Origin: Blastocatellia bacterium
Lineage (GTDB): Bacteria; Acidobacteriota; Blastocatellia; Chloracidobacteriales; Chloracidobacteriaceae
Length of the DNA stretch: 64,000 bases
Assembly: GCA_019695185.1 (NCBI GenBank)
Contig: JAIBAN010000027.1
Location: 1 to 64,000, forward strand
Direction of reading: 5' to 3'
Under the pieces are notes generated by a model. It searched no databases. It was not told the origin of the DNA and was given only the letters and a program-made list of their open reading frames with translations. Of the stretch, positions 46,589 through 55,325 are shown one piece after another; within the stretch, counting starts at the first letter, position 1; each line of letters begins with the position of its first letter. The translations under genes were made by a program, and so were the position numbers.

Positions 46589-47057
46589 ATCGTGGATTCC
46601 TTAGAGTTGAGTTCGTGCCGTCTGCACACAGCCGTCAACACTTCCTTGAGTTGGCCCAAAAGCCCGCAGGATGGTCGAAGCTGTGAAGATTCAGGAAATG
46701 AAAAATAATAGATGAGAGCATGTGAAGATTGGCTGGCAACTATACACAAATGCGCTTTCGGGCGAAAGCACTTCCATGTATCATCCAACCTGTTACAACT
46801 GACCGGCAATCAGTCTGATGCAGCCAGGCGAAACAAACCTGTCGGTGCCGCATAAAACCTTTTGTTCAAGCCCGGTCTGAAACGGTACGATGTGAATTGG
46901 GGGATCACCCCCGACATTCCTATCGTTATCAGTTTGACACAGTAAAATCAACGTTCTCCCGGACGTTCCTCCTTGAAAATGCAGAGTTTTTTACAGCAAT
47001 CCGGCACGGAGAAGTTTTTCCCGGCAAATCCTGTTACGTGTTATCTGGAGACTTTGT
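46589..47057. other. Divergent intergenic region, 469 nt, no gene
   Basis: This region between two divergent genes lacks heptad arrays. An inverted repeat GCTTTCG-GG-CGAAAGC (46754-46769) lies upstream of a possible leftward -10 element TATAGT (rc at about 46739-46744) and could be an operator for the dehydrogenase-like gene. A GGGGGATCACCCCC hairpin lies at 46899-46912. TTGACA at 46934-46939 has no matching -10 element. GGAG precedes the plus-strand ATG at 47058. Confidence 0.4.
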
Positions 47058-48338
47058 ATGAAATGCCCTGAATGTGGAACCGATGCCCGCACCGGCACCC
47101 GCTTTTGCCGCAATTGCGGTGAGATGCTGCCCGCCGAAGAGACCCTGGCGATGGAAGCCCCCAAACCAGGGGCTGCCCCTGCGTCATCCGTTCCCCCAAG
47201 TGCCGTAGCACAGTCCACCGTTCCGATGAGCGCCCTCAAGACCGGCCCCAATGCACCGGCCAACCTTCCGACCATGCCCATGCAATCGGCTTTTCCAGGT
47301 GCGGTGATGGCAGAACCGGCCAAACCGGCTCCGGCACCCGAAACTCCACGTCCCGTGCAAATGTTTCAGGCCCAATCGCCAAGTCCGGCTCCACCCCCAA
47401 ACACCCCGCCCCAGCCACCGGCTCCGGCGCTGTCCACCCCGCCCCAGCCAACTCCCCTGCAAGCCACCATTGCCGCTCCCCAGCCTCCATTGAAACCACC
47501 TTCTGCGCCGGCTTTTCCACCTGCGGCTCCGCCTGCTCCCCCAGCCAACCAGGGCTACGGGCCGCCGCTCGCCAGTTTTGCCCCGCCACCCCAGGCGCAT
47601 AATCATAATTTAGCGCCGCCGCCGCAGGGTATTCCGCAACCACCTGGGTTTCCCGGAGCCGGGAGCGGTACGCCGGGGCTTTCCGGTCCAGGGTACGGTG
47701 CCCATCCGGGAATGCCAGTCGGTCCCGGAATGGGAAACGCACCACTCCGTCAGCCGCAGGGAATGCCTTCCCCGCCGCCCTCGCCTCCGTCAACAGCTCC
47801 GCGCAAAAAGAACAATACGGGGCTTTTTGTCCTGATTGGCGGAGTTGCGGTGGTGGGAGTTCTCATGCTGGGCCTGATTATCGCTGGTTTTGTGATTACC
47901 TCCCGGTCTCCGGCTCCGACCGAGAAAAAACCCGTGGCCACCAATCCGACCAAATCAACGCGCGGCGAAACAAAGATTTTTGAAAGCTACCTGAGCAAGG
48001 TTGAAGTGAGTTACATGAACTCCGCACCGAAAAATAACGACGATATTTATTTCGATGCGGACCATCAGGGAACCGAATTCCCGTCCGGCATTCGTGCCCT
48101 GGTGTTGCATTTGGAGGGCAATCCCCCCGCTGATGCCGATTTGACCGTGTACTGGTCCCGAAGCGGTTCCCAAATCAAAGAGCAGGATATTGGAACCGAC
48201 CTCCGGCGGGGCCGGGATTTGAACCTGAGCATCTATAAAACCGACGGCGGCACCATCGGGAACGGCAACTATCAGGTTGAAATCCGCCAGAAGGATGGCT
48301 CTGTCGCCGCCCGTGTCACCTTTTACGTTGGGGAGTAA
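47058..48338 (+). CDS. Zinc-ribbon, proline-rich single-pass membrane protein
   Basis: The 426-residue protein starts with a zinc ribbon (C3, C6, C17, C20: CPECGTDARTGTRFCRNCG). About 210 Pro/Ala/Gly-rich, presumably disordered residues follow. A transmembrane helix (about 254-280, LFVLIGGVAVVGVLMLGLIIAGFVI) and a C-terminal domain of about 130 residues complete it. That domain is probably extracytoplasmic (TKIFESYLSKVEVSYMNSAP, GNYQVEIRQKDGSVAARVTFYVGE) and looks like a beta-sandwich. The function is unknown. GGAG lies 6 nt before the ATG. It is followed by another zinc-ribbon membrane protein. Confidence 0.8.
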   Translation: MKCPECGTDARTGTRFCRNCGEMLPAEETLAMEAPKPGAAPASSVPPSAVAQSTVPMSALKTGPNAPANLPTMPMQSAFPGAVMAEPAKPAPAPETPRPVQMFQAQSPSPAPPPNTPPQPPAPALSTPPQPTPLQATIAAPQPPLKPPSAPAFPPAAPPAPPANQGYGPPLASFAPPPQAHNHNLAPPPQGIPQPPGFPGAGSGTPGLSGPGYGAHPGMPVGPGMGNAPLRQPQGMPSPPPSPPSTAPRKKNNTGLFVLIGGVAVVGVLMLGLIIAGFVITSRSPAPTEKKPVATNPTKSTRGETKIFESYLSKVEVSYMNSAPKNNDDIYFDADHQGTEFPSGIRALVLHLEGNPPADADLTVYWSRSGSQIKEQDIGTDLRRGRDLNLSIYKTDGGTIGNGNYQVEIRQKDGSVAARVTFYVGE

Positions 48339-48349
48339 CAAAACCACAG

Positions 48350-48382
48350 AATTGAGGACTGAGGACTGAGGACTGGGTACTG
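48350..48382. repeat. One-sided heptad array, GGACTGA family
   Basis: Three GGACTGA units preceded by one AATTGA follow the stop codon of 47058-48338, reading in the same sense as the gene. No good facing arm precedes the next start, only CCCAGGACTCAAACG at about 48480. Confidence 0.85.
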
Positions 48383-48494
48383 AAAACCGAGATTGCCCCA
48401 GAATTCTCGCGTAATCCGACAATTCCGGCTCCACACCAGGTTACCGAACCAAGCCGGTTTGAATCCAACCATCAAAACCCAGGACTCAAACGCA

Positions 48495-49265
48495 ATGACC
48501 TCTACACTTCATTGTCCGCGTTGCGGATTTGTCAATTCCGTCACGGTTACAGCCTGCATTCAATGTGGATCCGGGCTCTTTACACAACAAGCTCCAAATC
48601 CTTACCTGCCGACGGCAGCACCCGTTGCCCCGCAGCAGCCCCATGCGCCGCCACCAGCTTTCGGAGGCTATTCAACCGCTTCGCCTCCTGCTTATGGAAT
48701 GGTGCCCAGTTATGGGCTTCCTCCTCAACAACTTGGCTTTGGAACCTTCAACCCATTGCCGGACAATGGGATTTGGCAACATGGCAACGAGCTGGTCATG
48801 CACAAACAAGCCGTCCTGCCTGATGTCTGTGTCGTCTGCAATTGCCCGGCGGAGGGTGTTCGCCTGCGCAAAAAACTTCGCTGGCACAGTCCCTGGCTCT
48901 TACTTTTGCTTTTGGTGAATGTCATTGTTTTTGCAGTGGTAGCCTCCATTCTGCAAAAAAGAGCGACGGTTGATCTGGGTGTCTGTGAAAAACACCTCAT
49001 GCGGCATAAAAATTTTTACTGGATGAGTTGGCTGTTGTGTGTAACCGGGATTATCGGTCTGCTGGTTTCCATCAGCCAATCAAGTGGTTGGATTGCTTTG
49101 GGCGGAGTCGGGCTGATTGTGGCTGGTGCGGTCTGTGGCACAATGTCCAAACTGATTGGGGTTAGCCGTATTGATGAGACACATATCTGGCTCAAAAAGG
49201 TCCATCCCGATTTGATGGCCCAGTTCCCCAACTGGCTTTCAAACCCCTATCGGCCTATGAAATAA
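48495..49265 (+). CDS. Zinc-ribbon multi-pass membrane protein
   Basis: The protein has 256 residues from MTSTLHCPRCG. The upstream in-frame ATG at 48393 adds 34 unlikely residues. The zinc ribbon uses C7, C10, C22 and C25. A Pro-rich linker (about 30-75) leads to a soluble segment with another cysteine set (LPDVCVVCNCPAEG). Hydrophobic helices follow at about 136-157 (LLLLLLVNVIVFAVVASIL), 178-195 and 200-220. A conserved-looking C-terminal tail reads ETHIWLKKVHPDLMAQFPNW. The function is unknown. It is co-oriented with 47058-48338 and shares its N-terminal ribbon. Confidence 0.78.
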   Translation: MTSTLHCPRCGFVNSVTVTACIQCGSGLFTQQAPNPYLPTAAPVAPQQPHAPPPAFGGYSTASPPAYGMVPSYGLPPQQLGFGTFNPLPDNGIWQHGNELVMHKQAVLPDVCVVCNCPAEGVRLRKKLRWHSPWLLLLLLVNVIVFAVVASILQKRATVDLGVCEKHLMRHKNFYWMSWLLCVTGIIGLLVSISQSSGWIALGGVGLIVAGAVCGTMSKLIGVSRIDETHIWLKKVHPDLMAQFPNWLSNPYRPMK

Positions 49266-49377
49266 AGACTGCGGGCTGAGCCGGAAAACCAGCCAGCACT
49301 TTTCCTTTTTGACCGAACACCGTTCCTATGAAACGTCCCAAACCTCAGTCCGCTGTCCCCAGCCCGCAGTCCTTGAA
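49266..49377. repeat. Paired array whose start-side arm lies in coding sequence
   Basis: After the stop of 48495-49265 comes GACTGCGGGCTGAG (49268-49281). Its inverted partner CTCAGTCCGCTGTCCCCAGC (from 49344) with CCCGCAGTCC lies within the first codons of the MFS gene. The MFS N-terminal peptide PQSAVPSPQSL is therefore translated repeat. Confidence 0.75.
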
Positions 49378-50590
49378 GCCCGCTTCCCAGCCCTCACATC
49401 GGATTCCCAGGCCGGTCATCATGCTCGGACTGGTCAGCCTGTTGACCGATGTTGCCAGTGAAATGCTCTATCCGGTGGCTCCGCTTTTTTTGACGCAGAC
49501 GTTGGGTGCGTCAATTGTTGTGCTGGGTACCCTGGAAGGCTTTGTTGAGTTTGTTTCGGGGTTGCTCAAAGGGTATTTTGGCGCACTTTCCGACCGATTG
49601 GGCAGCCGGGCACCGTTTGTTCGGGCAGGATACGCGCTTTCAGCCCTGGCCAAACCCCTCCCAGGGGTTTGGAGCACAGTTGCGGGCGTGGTCACCGGAC
49701 GGCTGGCGGACCGCCTGGGAAAAGGCATCCGGTCGGCACCACGGGACGCATTGCTTTCCGGTTATGGAGACCACACCAACCAGGGGGCGATTTTCGGTCT
49801 GCACCGGGCCATGGACACCACCGGGGCCATCATCGGACCATTGCTGGCATTGGGATTTCTGGCACTCTACCCCGGACAGTACCGGCAATTGTTTCTGTGG
49901 GCCTTCCTGCCTTCGGCTGCCGCCGTTGCGGCCACCTGGTTTGTCCAGGAACTTCCGCAGGCCACCGGACGCAAACAGAAACCATTCGCCCCTTTTGCGG
50001 TTTTTGGTTTCTGGCGCAGGGCTTCAGCTCCGTATCGCTGGTTAGTGGTGGCCCTCACGCTTTTTTCCATCGTCAACAGCAGCGACGTGTTTTTGATACT
50101 GAAAGCCGGGAATGTGGGATTTTCTCCCATTGCGGCAATCGGCGGATATGTGCTCTATAATTTCACTTATGCAGTGGCAGCCTACCCTTTGGGCCGTTGG
50201 TCGGATTCCATTGGGAAAAAACCGGTCTTGCTGGGCGGTTGGCTGATTTACGCTGCTGTGTATGCCGGGTTTGCGCTGGCCACGCAAAGCTGGCATGCCT
50301 GGGTCTTGTTTGGCTGTTATGGAATTTACACCGCTGCCACCGAGGGTGTCGCCAAAGCCTGGATTGCCGATTTGGTTCCGGCTGCGGACCGGGGAGCCGC
50401 CATTGGCTTGCAAACCATGCTGGCCAGTTTTGGAACCCTGCTGGCCAGCACCACTGCCGGATTCCTTTCCCAATATGTCAGCCTCAACGCACCGTTCTGG
50501 TATGCCTGCGCTGGTAGCCTCCTGGGAATTCTGCTGCTGGCGCTGACGCAACCTTCCAGTTCGGCTGAAAACTCGGCCCCAGTCACATGA
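49328..50590 (+). CDS. MFS transporter
   Basis: The 420-residue protein has about 12 transmembrane helices. The MFS motif A-like loop is seen at RLADRLGKGIRSAPRDALLSGY, and a second at YPLGRWSDSIGKKPVLLGG. The IPRPVIMLGLVSLLTDVASEMLYPVAPLFL opening is typical of a family of permeases found in many Acidobacteriota and Proteobacteria. The substrate is unknown. The first 25 residues are translated heptad repeat with no Shine-Dalgarno, so the true start may be the internal ATG at MLGLVSLLTD (49421). Confidence 0.88.
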   Translation: MKRPKPQSAVPSPQSLKPASQPSHRIPRPVIMLGLVSLLTDVASEMLYPVAPLFLTQTLGASIVVLGTLEGFVEFVSGLLKGYFGALSDRLGSRAPFVRAGYALSALAKPLPGVWSTVAGVVTGRLADRLGKGIRSAPRDALLSGYGDHTNQGAIFGLHRAMDTTGAIIGPLLALGFLALYPGQYRQLFLWAFLPSAAAVAATWFVQELPQATGRKQKPFAPFAVFGFWRRASAPYRWLVVALTLFSIVNSSDVFLILKAGNVGFSPIAAIGGYVLYNFTYAVAAYPLGRWSDSIGKKPVLLGGWLIYAAVYAGFALATQSWHAWVLFGCYGIYTAATEGVAKAWIADLVPAADRGAAIGLQTMLASFGTLLASTTAGFLSQYVSLNAPFWYACAGSLLGILLLALTQPSSSAENSAPVT

Positions 50591-50597
50591 GTTCCGT

Positions 50598-50626
50598 TTG
50601 TTTTTCCAATATGCTCTGCATATAAT
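50598..50626 (+). promoter_or_regulatory. Predicted sigma70-type promoter for the propeller-kinase gene
   Basis: TTGTTT (-35, 50598-50603) and a consensus TATAAT (-10, 50621-50626) are separated by 17 nt. Transcription would start near 50633, giving a leader of about 60 nt with GAGGAG just before the ATG at 50695. The gene is thus probably expressed apart from the MFS gene. Confidence 0.65.
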
Positions 50627-50694
50627 CCAGCGAAAAACAGCCTGACGTTTCGTTTCAATCACCCCCAAATCCACCTGAAGCAATTGAGGAGCCC

Positions 50695-53600
50695 ATGAGA
50701 CAGTGGATGCTGGTGTTTTTTCTCGCTGTGGGAGTCATCGGCACGTTGTTCTTACCTGGCGGCGCAACCCAGGCTCCCGCCCTGCCTGCCCCAAAGCTGA
50801 CGATGCCAGCCAACGATTTGCCTCCGGGGCGCAGTTTCTTCCGCTTGCACAATGAACAAAACGGCCTCAGCCAAAAATCGATTGTAGCCATTGCCCAGGA
50901 CCGGCAAGGATATATCTGGATTGGTTCAGACGATGGAGCCGCCTATTACAACGGTCGGACCTGGACGACCGTGAATATGCCAAATCCTCAGGTTTCAAAT
51001 GAAGTCCGGGCCATTTGCCCTTCCCAGGATGGAAGTATCTGGTTTGCGCGGGGAGCCGGCGGGCTGGCCCGCTTGTACCAGAACCGGTGGACCAGTTTTG
51101 ATGAGACAAACTCCAAACTCCCCAAAGGCTCGATCTTGGCGTTGCATGAGACGGTTTCCCCAACGGGAACCCCAATCCTCTGGGTCGCACTGGAAACCGG
51201 TTTGGCCTGTTACACCAACGGCCATTGGTTTGTGGAGGACTCTCCCACATCCGACTTTTCCAAAACCACCATCCTCTGTTTTTTGGAAACCGTTGCTTCC
51301 AACGGAAAACATACGCTGTGGGCGGGAACCAATGCAGGGTTGTTTTATCTTGACCTTGAACAACCCGGTGTGCCAGGCGATTCCAAACGATGGGCAACCC
51401 ATGCGGGGCCACAGGCCGAACTGCTCAAAAAAGAGGTTTACGCTCTTGCCGAACAAACTCTGCCGGGCGGAGAACGGTTTTTGTGGGTTGGCCGGGACCA
51501 AGACCTGATTGCCTTTGCTTTTGAACGAAGCGCCACCCGCCCCTTGCCTGATTGCCTGACGCGCTTCCCGCTCCAATCCTCTCCCTTGCCCGCCAGCATT
51601 TTCTCGCTGTTATCCAGCCGTTCTGCCCAGGGAACGCCGATTTTATGGGTTGGCACCAGCGGGGGACTGGCCCGGATTGAAGGCAGGACGCCCTCAAACA
51701 GCGAAAGGGCCGAAACAATCCCCTTTTCTCCGGTTCCAAACCCGGCTGATTTGGCGGCCTGGACCGTCCTTTCCGATCAAAATTCAAACTTTCCCATCAA
51801 TGGAGCTGCCTGTTTACTCGAAACTGTTTCGGGAGACCGGCATACCTTGTGGGTGGGCACTGCCGGGAATGGAGTGGCGGCCTGGGAGGATGGTCGCTGG
51901 GTCACCTATGACACCGCCAGTTCAGGCGTCCCGAATAATCTGGTTTTTGGTTTGGCTGAAACGGTTCAGCCGGACGGGTCTTCGACCTATTGGTTTGGAA
52001 CGGACGAAAACGGCCTCGCCCGCTACGAAAACGGACGCTGGACCCTTTTCAATTCGCAGAATTCAGGAGTTCCCAAATCCATCAATTGCTTGCTGGGCAC
52101 CAAAACGCCGGACGGTCGCCCGGAACTCTGGTTTGGATCCAAAAATTATTTAATTGGCCGTTTCGACGGGTCAGCCTGGCAGTTTTTCAATCTTTTAGAA
52201 TCCCCTTTGAGCACCAGGACCGTGTGGGACCTGCTGGAAACATTTTCAGTCACCGGAGAACGGACCATTTGGGCGGCTGGCGGGGACAAGGGCACCCTGC
52301 GGTTTCGCGGAAACCAATGGACCTTGCTCGCAGCGGAACATCCCGACCTGCCTCAAAATGAAGTGCGCCAACTGGCACAAACCCGCAATCGCGCCGGTCA
52401 TCCGGTCATCTGGATGGCAACCAGCGGCAGCGGGCTGATTCGCTACGAAGATATTCCGGCCCCTGGAAAAGCTGCCGTTTCGGTTTTCACCACTGCCAAC
52501 TCCGGGTTACCGAATAATCAAGTGTATTCCCTGTTGCCTTCGGTCTCAGCCAATGGCGAACCGGTCCTGTGGGTGGGCACTGCCGCCGGGGTGTGTCGCC
52601 TGAACCTGAATCAGATTCAAGAACCAGGGCTGGTGCTCTCCACCGAAAGTACCCCTTCCATTCCGGACAACACGATTTTCCAAATTCGGGAAGATGCCCA
52701 AAAGCGGCTCTACCTCTTTACGAATAAAGGAATTGTGCGGCTGACCCCGAATGGGGAAACTTCCGGTTTTGAGGTCTCTACCTTTACCACAGAGGACGGA
52801 TTGCCGGTCAACACCTGTAACGGTGAATGCTCGATGGTGGACCGGCGGGGACGGATTTGGGTGGGTACAATCAGAGGTGCAGCGGTCTTTGACCCGGCGA
52901 AACGAATGGAAGACCGCGCGGCCAAACCCCTTGTCATCGAGCATGCCTGGCTGGGCGGCCTTCCGTTTCGCGCCGACCGAAAAGATGTCCTCCCCCATGA
53001 ATCATTGATTGGCCCAGGCGGCGACTCATTGAACGGCGTCAGCTTGGCGTACCATGAAAACCGGCTGGTTTTTGAGGTATCGCTGCTTGGAGCCGGGAAA
53101 AGTTCTGAAACCAGGTATCGCACCCAACTGGTTGGGCTGGAGGAAGAGCCCACCGCCTGGAAATCTGATTTTAAGCGCGAATACCTGTCCCTGCCCGCCG
53201 GAAGTTATACCTTCAGAGTCTGGGGTAAAGATTCCGCCGGCAATGTCAGCGGCCCTCAGGAAGTATCGTTTGTCATCCGGCCCGCACCCTGGCTGACGTG
53301 GTGGGCTTTTGCTGTTTATGCCTTGTGCGCCACCGGACTGGTTTATGGCGGTGTGCGCTGGCGGTTGAACGCGTTGCGCCAGCGCAATGAACTGCTGGAA
53401 CACAGCGTCGTCAAACGGACGGAGGAACTTTCCCACAAAAATCAGGAACTGGACCGCAAAGTCGAAGAACTGGCGCAAAAAAACACGGAACTGGCCCGTT
53501 CCCGCGAGGAAATCCTCCAGTCGTATCAACAAGCCGGGCGGATTTTCAACGCATTGGCTGAAGCCTTGCCCGGCAGCGTCCTGGACGACAAATACCGGCT

Positions 53601-54753
53601 GGAGGAAAAAATCGGGTCCGGCGGATTTGGAGCCGTCTTCCGCGCCACCCATCTGACCCTTAAAAAAAGCGTAGCCGTCAAGGTTTTTCGCCCCATTCAG
53701 GGAAATGCCTCGACTGAAAGCCTGGAGCGCTTCAAACGCGAAGCCGTTTCCACCTGCCGAGTCAATCACCCGAATGCCGTGGCCGTGATTGATTCGGGAG
53801 TGGCCAGCACCGGAGTTGCCTACCTTGTGATGGAATTGCTGAACGGCTGTACTCTGGCTCAGGAACTCAAACAATCCGGAAGATTCACCGCCCTGCGTTG
53901 CGCCGAGGTCGTGTTGCCCATTTGCAGTGTTTTGGCCAAAGCCCACGCCGCCGGAATTGTTCACCGCGACATCAAACCGGACAATATCTTTCTGCACCGC
54001 ACCGCAGAAGGGGAAGAGGTCGTCAAAGTGGTGGACTTTGGGATTGCCAAATTACTGGGAGAAGCTCAGGAAGCTGAAATGGAAACCCTGACGGCAACCA
54101 ACCACATTGTCGGGACGCCGGTGTTTATGGCCCCCGAACGCCTGCTGTGCAAGCCTTATGACGGAATTTCCGATGTCTATAGCGTGGGGGTGCTGGCTTA
54201 CCTCATGCTCACCGGGAAATTTCCATTTTTTTCCCAGGCAGGCATTGGCGGAATCATTCTGCAACAAATGACCCTGGAACCGCCTCCCTTGCGGCAGTTC
54301 AATCCAGGGCTTCCTGAAGCCGTGGAAGCAGCCATCTTGCAAGCATTGGCCAAATCGCCTGAGCACCGCCCCACCCCCGCTGAGTTTGCCCGCAGGTTGG
54401 GGCAGGCAGTGGGCCTGGAAACGCCGCAAGCCGGGCTGACTGATACGGGGGCAGCCGAACGTTTTTCGGCATCCACGGCTGATTCGCAAGTCACCAAAGA
54501 GTTTACCGAAGCCGCTCAAGCGGAAACCCTGGGGCTGCCCCCCGCTTTTGTGGCCACCCTGCAAATTGAGCGCCGGGAAACACCGGACAGCAAGCCCAAA
54601 GCCGCGTTTTACCAATTGGAAACGGCTCAATATGTGACAGCCACCGAAGAGGCGGAAACGGTTCAATCCCCAATGCCTTTTCAGCCGGTGACCAATCCGA
54701 CGAACTCTGACGCCAGCCAAACCGAGGAAAACCCGCTTTCAGATGGTGTGTGA
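50695..54753 (+). CDS. Propeller (Reg_prop) receptor Ser/Thr protein kinase
   Basis: The 1352-residue protein has an N-terminal signal anchor (about 4-22), then about 740 residues of propeller repeats (DRQGYIWIGSDDGAAYY, TLWVGTAGNGVAAWEDGRW and others). A Y_Y_Y domain (about 785-860), a transmembrane helix (about 866-888) and a coiled coil (about 895-955, HKNQELDRKVEELAQKNTEL) follow. The output domain is a Hanks-type kinase (about 963-1232). It has GSGGFGAVF, the Lys in VAVKVF, HRDIKPDNIFL, VDFGIAK and APERLL. A Thr/Pro/Glu-rich tail ends it. The sensing half is that of periplasmic histidine kinases, but the output is Ser/Thr phosphorylation. No phosphatase gene is adjacent. All catalytic motifs are intact. 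Confidence 0.93.
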   Translation: MRQWMLVFFLAVGVIGTLFLPGGATQAPALPAPKLTMPANDLPPGRSFFRLHNEQNGLSQKSIVAIAQDRQGYIWIGSDDGAAYYNGRTWTTVNMPNPQVSNEVRAICPSQDGSIWFARGAGGLARLYQNRWTSFDETNSKLPKGSILALHETVSPTGTPILWVALETGLACYTNGHWFVEDSPTSDFSKTTILCFLETVASNGKHTLWAGTNAGLFYLDLEQPGVPGDSKRWATHAGPQAELLKKEVYALAEQTLPGGERFLWVGRDQDLIAFAFERSATRPLPDCLTRFPLQSSPLPASIFSLLSSRSAQGTPILWVGTSGGLARIEGRTPSNSERAETIPFSPVPNPADLAAWTVLSDQNSNFPINGAACLLETVSGDRHTLWVGTAGNGVAAWEDGRWVTYDTASSGVPNNLVFGLAETVQPDGSSTYWFGTDENGLARYENGRWTLFNSQNSGVPKSINCLLGTKTPDGRPELWFGSKNYLIGRFDGSAWQFFNLLESPLSTRTVWDLLETFSVTGERTIWAAGGDKGTLRFRGNQWTLLAAEHPDLPQNEVRQLAQTRNRAGHPVIWMATSGSGLIRYEDIPAPGKAAVSVFTTANSGLPNNQVYSLLPSVSANGEPVLWVGTAAGVCRLNLNQIQEPGLVLSTESTPSIPDNTIFQIREDAQKRLYLFTNKGIVRLTPNGETSGFEVSTFTTEDGLPVNTCNGECSMVDRRGRIWVGTIRGAAVFDPAKRMEDRAAKPLVIEHAWLGGLPFRADRKDVLPHESLIGPGGDSLNGVSLAYHENRLVFEVSLLGAGKSSETRYRTQLVGLEEEPTAWKSDFKREYLSLPAGSYTFRVWGKDSAGNVSGPQEVSFVIRPAPWLTWWAFAVYALCATGLVYGGVRWRLNALRQRNELLEHSVVKRTEELSHKNQELDRKVEELAQKNTELARSREEILQSYQQAGRIFNALAEALPGSVLDDKYRLEEKIGSGGFGAVFRATHLTLKKSVAVKVFRPIQGNASTESLERFKREAVSTCRVNHPNAVAVIDSGVASTGVAYLVMELLNGCTLAQELKQSGRFTALRCAEVVLPICSVLAKAHAAGIVHRDIKPDNIFLHRTAEGEEVVKVVDFGIAKLLGEAQEAEMETLTATNHIVGTPVFMAPERLLCKPYDGISDVYSVGVLAYLMLTGKFPFFSQAGIGGIILQQMTLEPPPLRQFNPGLPEAVEAAILQALAKSPEHRPTPAEFARRLGQAVGLETPQAGLTDTGAAERFSASTADSQVTKEFTEAAQAETLGLPPAFVATLQIERRETPDSKPKAAFYQLETAQYVTATEEAETVQSPMPFQPVTNPTNSDASQTEENPLSDGV

Positions 54754-54877
54754 AACTTGTGGCGCGCTTTGTTTCATTGCGCTTGTGCCTTGACCATGCA
54801 AATTGGAGAACCAAAGAGTTTTTTCCGGGCGTCATGCAAGAAAGCGCGTCACATTTTTTGAATTTCCCAACACCTGC

Positions 54878-55309
54878 TTATGGTGAGCGAAAAACCGGTT
54901 CATCCCAGACAACCGAGAAATCACACCAGCGGTCCTCCAAACGCACCTGACCTGAGATTTCCAACCGGGAACGGTCCAGCAGTCGCAGGGAAACTGCCCG
55001 CAGGTCAAAATGTTCCAACAGATACAAGCCGGCCTCGGTTTCATCATTATCGGGTTCATCCCATTGAGCTTCGGCCACCGCCCGCTGGGGATTGAGAAAA
55101 ATCTGACATCCGAGCAAATACAAATGTGGCGGATAAAGAATCCAGGACCACTTCCCGGCTTCATCTTCGCCAGCCTCTTCAGCCAGGCGTTCGTCGCCAT
55201 AAATCTCAATGTCCAACCCGGCCATTTCGGCTGCACCAGTTCCCAGCCGCACGGACGATTTTTCCGTATCAATGCCAAAATCGGTTCCATCCAGGAAAAA
55301 ATGATTCAC
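54878..55309 (-). CDS. Hypothetical protein
   Basis: The 143-residue protein is read from a GTG start (VNHFFLDGTDFGID) 17 nt after the TPR gene stop, with AGGACG upstream. A longer frame to 55408 would overlap that gene. A competing frame (54832-55290) has unnatural Arg/Trp/Cys-rich composition. The sequence is acidic and Leu-rich (GLYLLEHFDLRAVSLRLLDRS, VRLEDRWCDFSVVWDEP) with no signal, membrane segment or known domain. The 54754-54877 gap to the converging kinase gene shows no clear terminator. Confidence 0.6.
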   Translation of the reverse strand: MNHFFLDGTDFGIDTEKSSVRLGTGAAEMAGLDIEIYGDERLAEEAGEDEAGKWSWILYPPHLYLLGCQIFLNPQRAVAEAQWDEPDNDETEAGLYLLEHFDLRAVSLRLLDRSRLEISGQVRLEDRWCDFSVVWDEPVFRSP

Positions 55310-55325
55310 AATATGTGTCGTCCTG

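Noticed and set aside
46934-46962. TTGACA at 46934 as a promoter for the zinc-ribbon gene
   Set aside because: No acceptable -10 element at 16-18 nt; the position reads TCCCGG.
53026-53997. Minus-strand open frame of about 320 codons opposite the propeller kinase
   Set aside because: Antisense shadow. The plus strand encodes intact Y_Y_Y and kinase motifs here.
54832-55290. Alternative leftward frame overlapping the small hypothetical gene
   Set aside because: Rich in Arg, Trp and Cys with no plausible fold. The frame 54878-55309 has normal composition.
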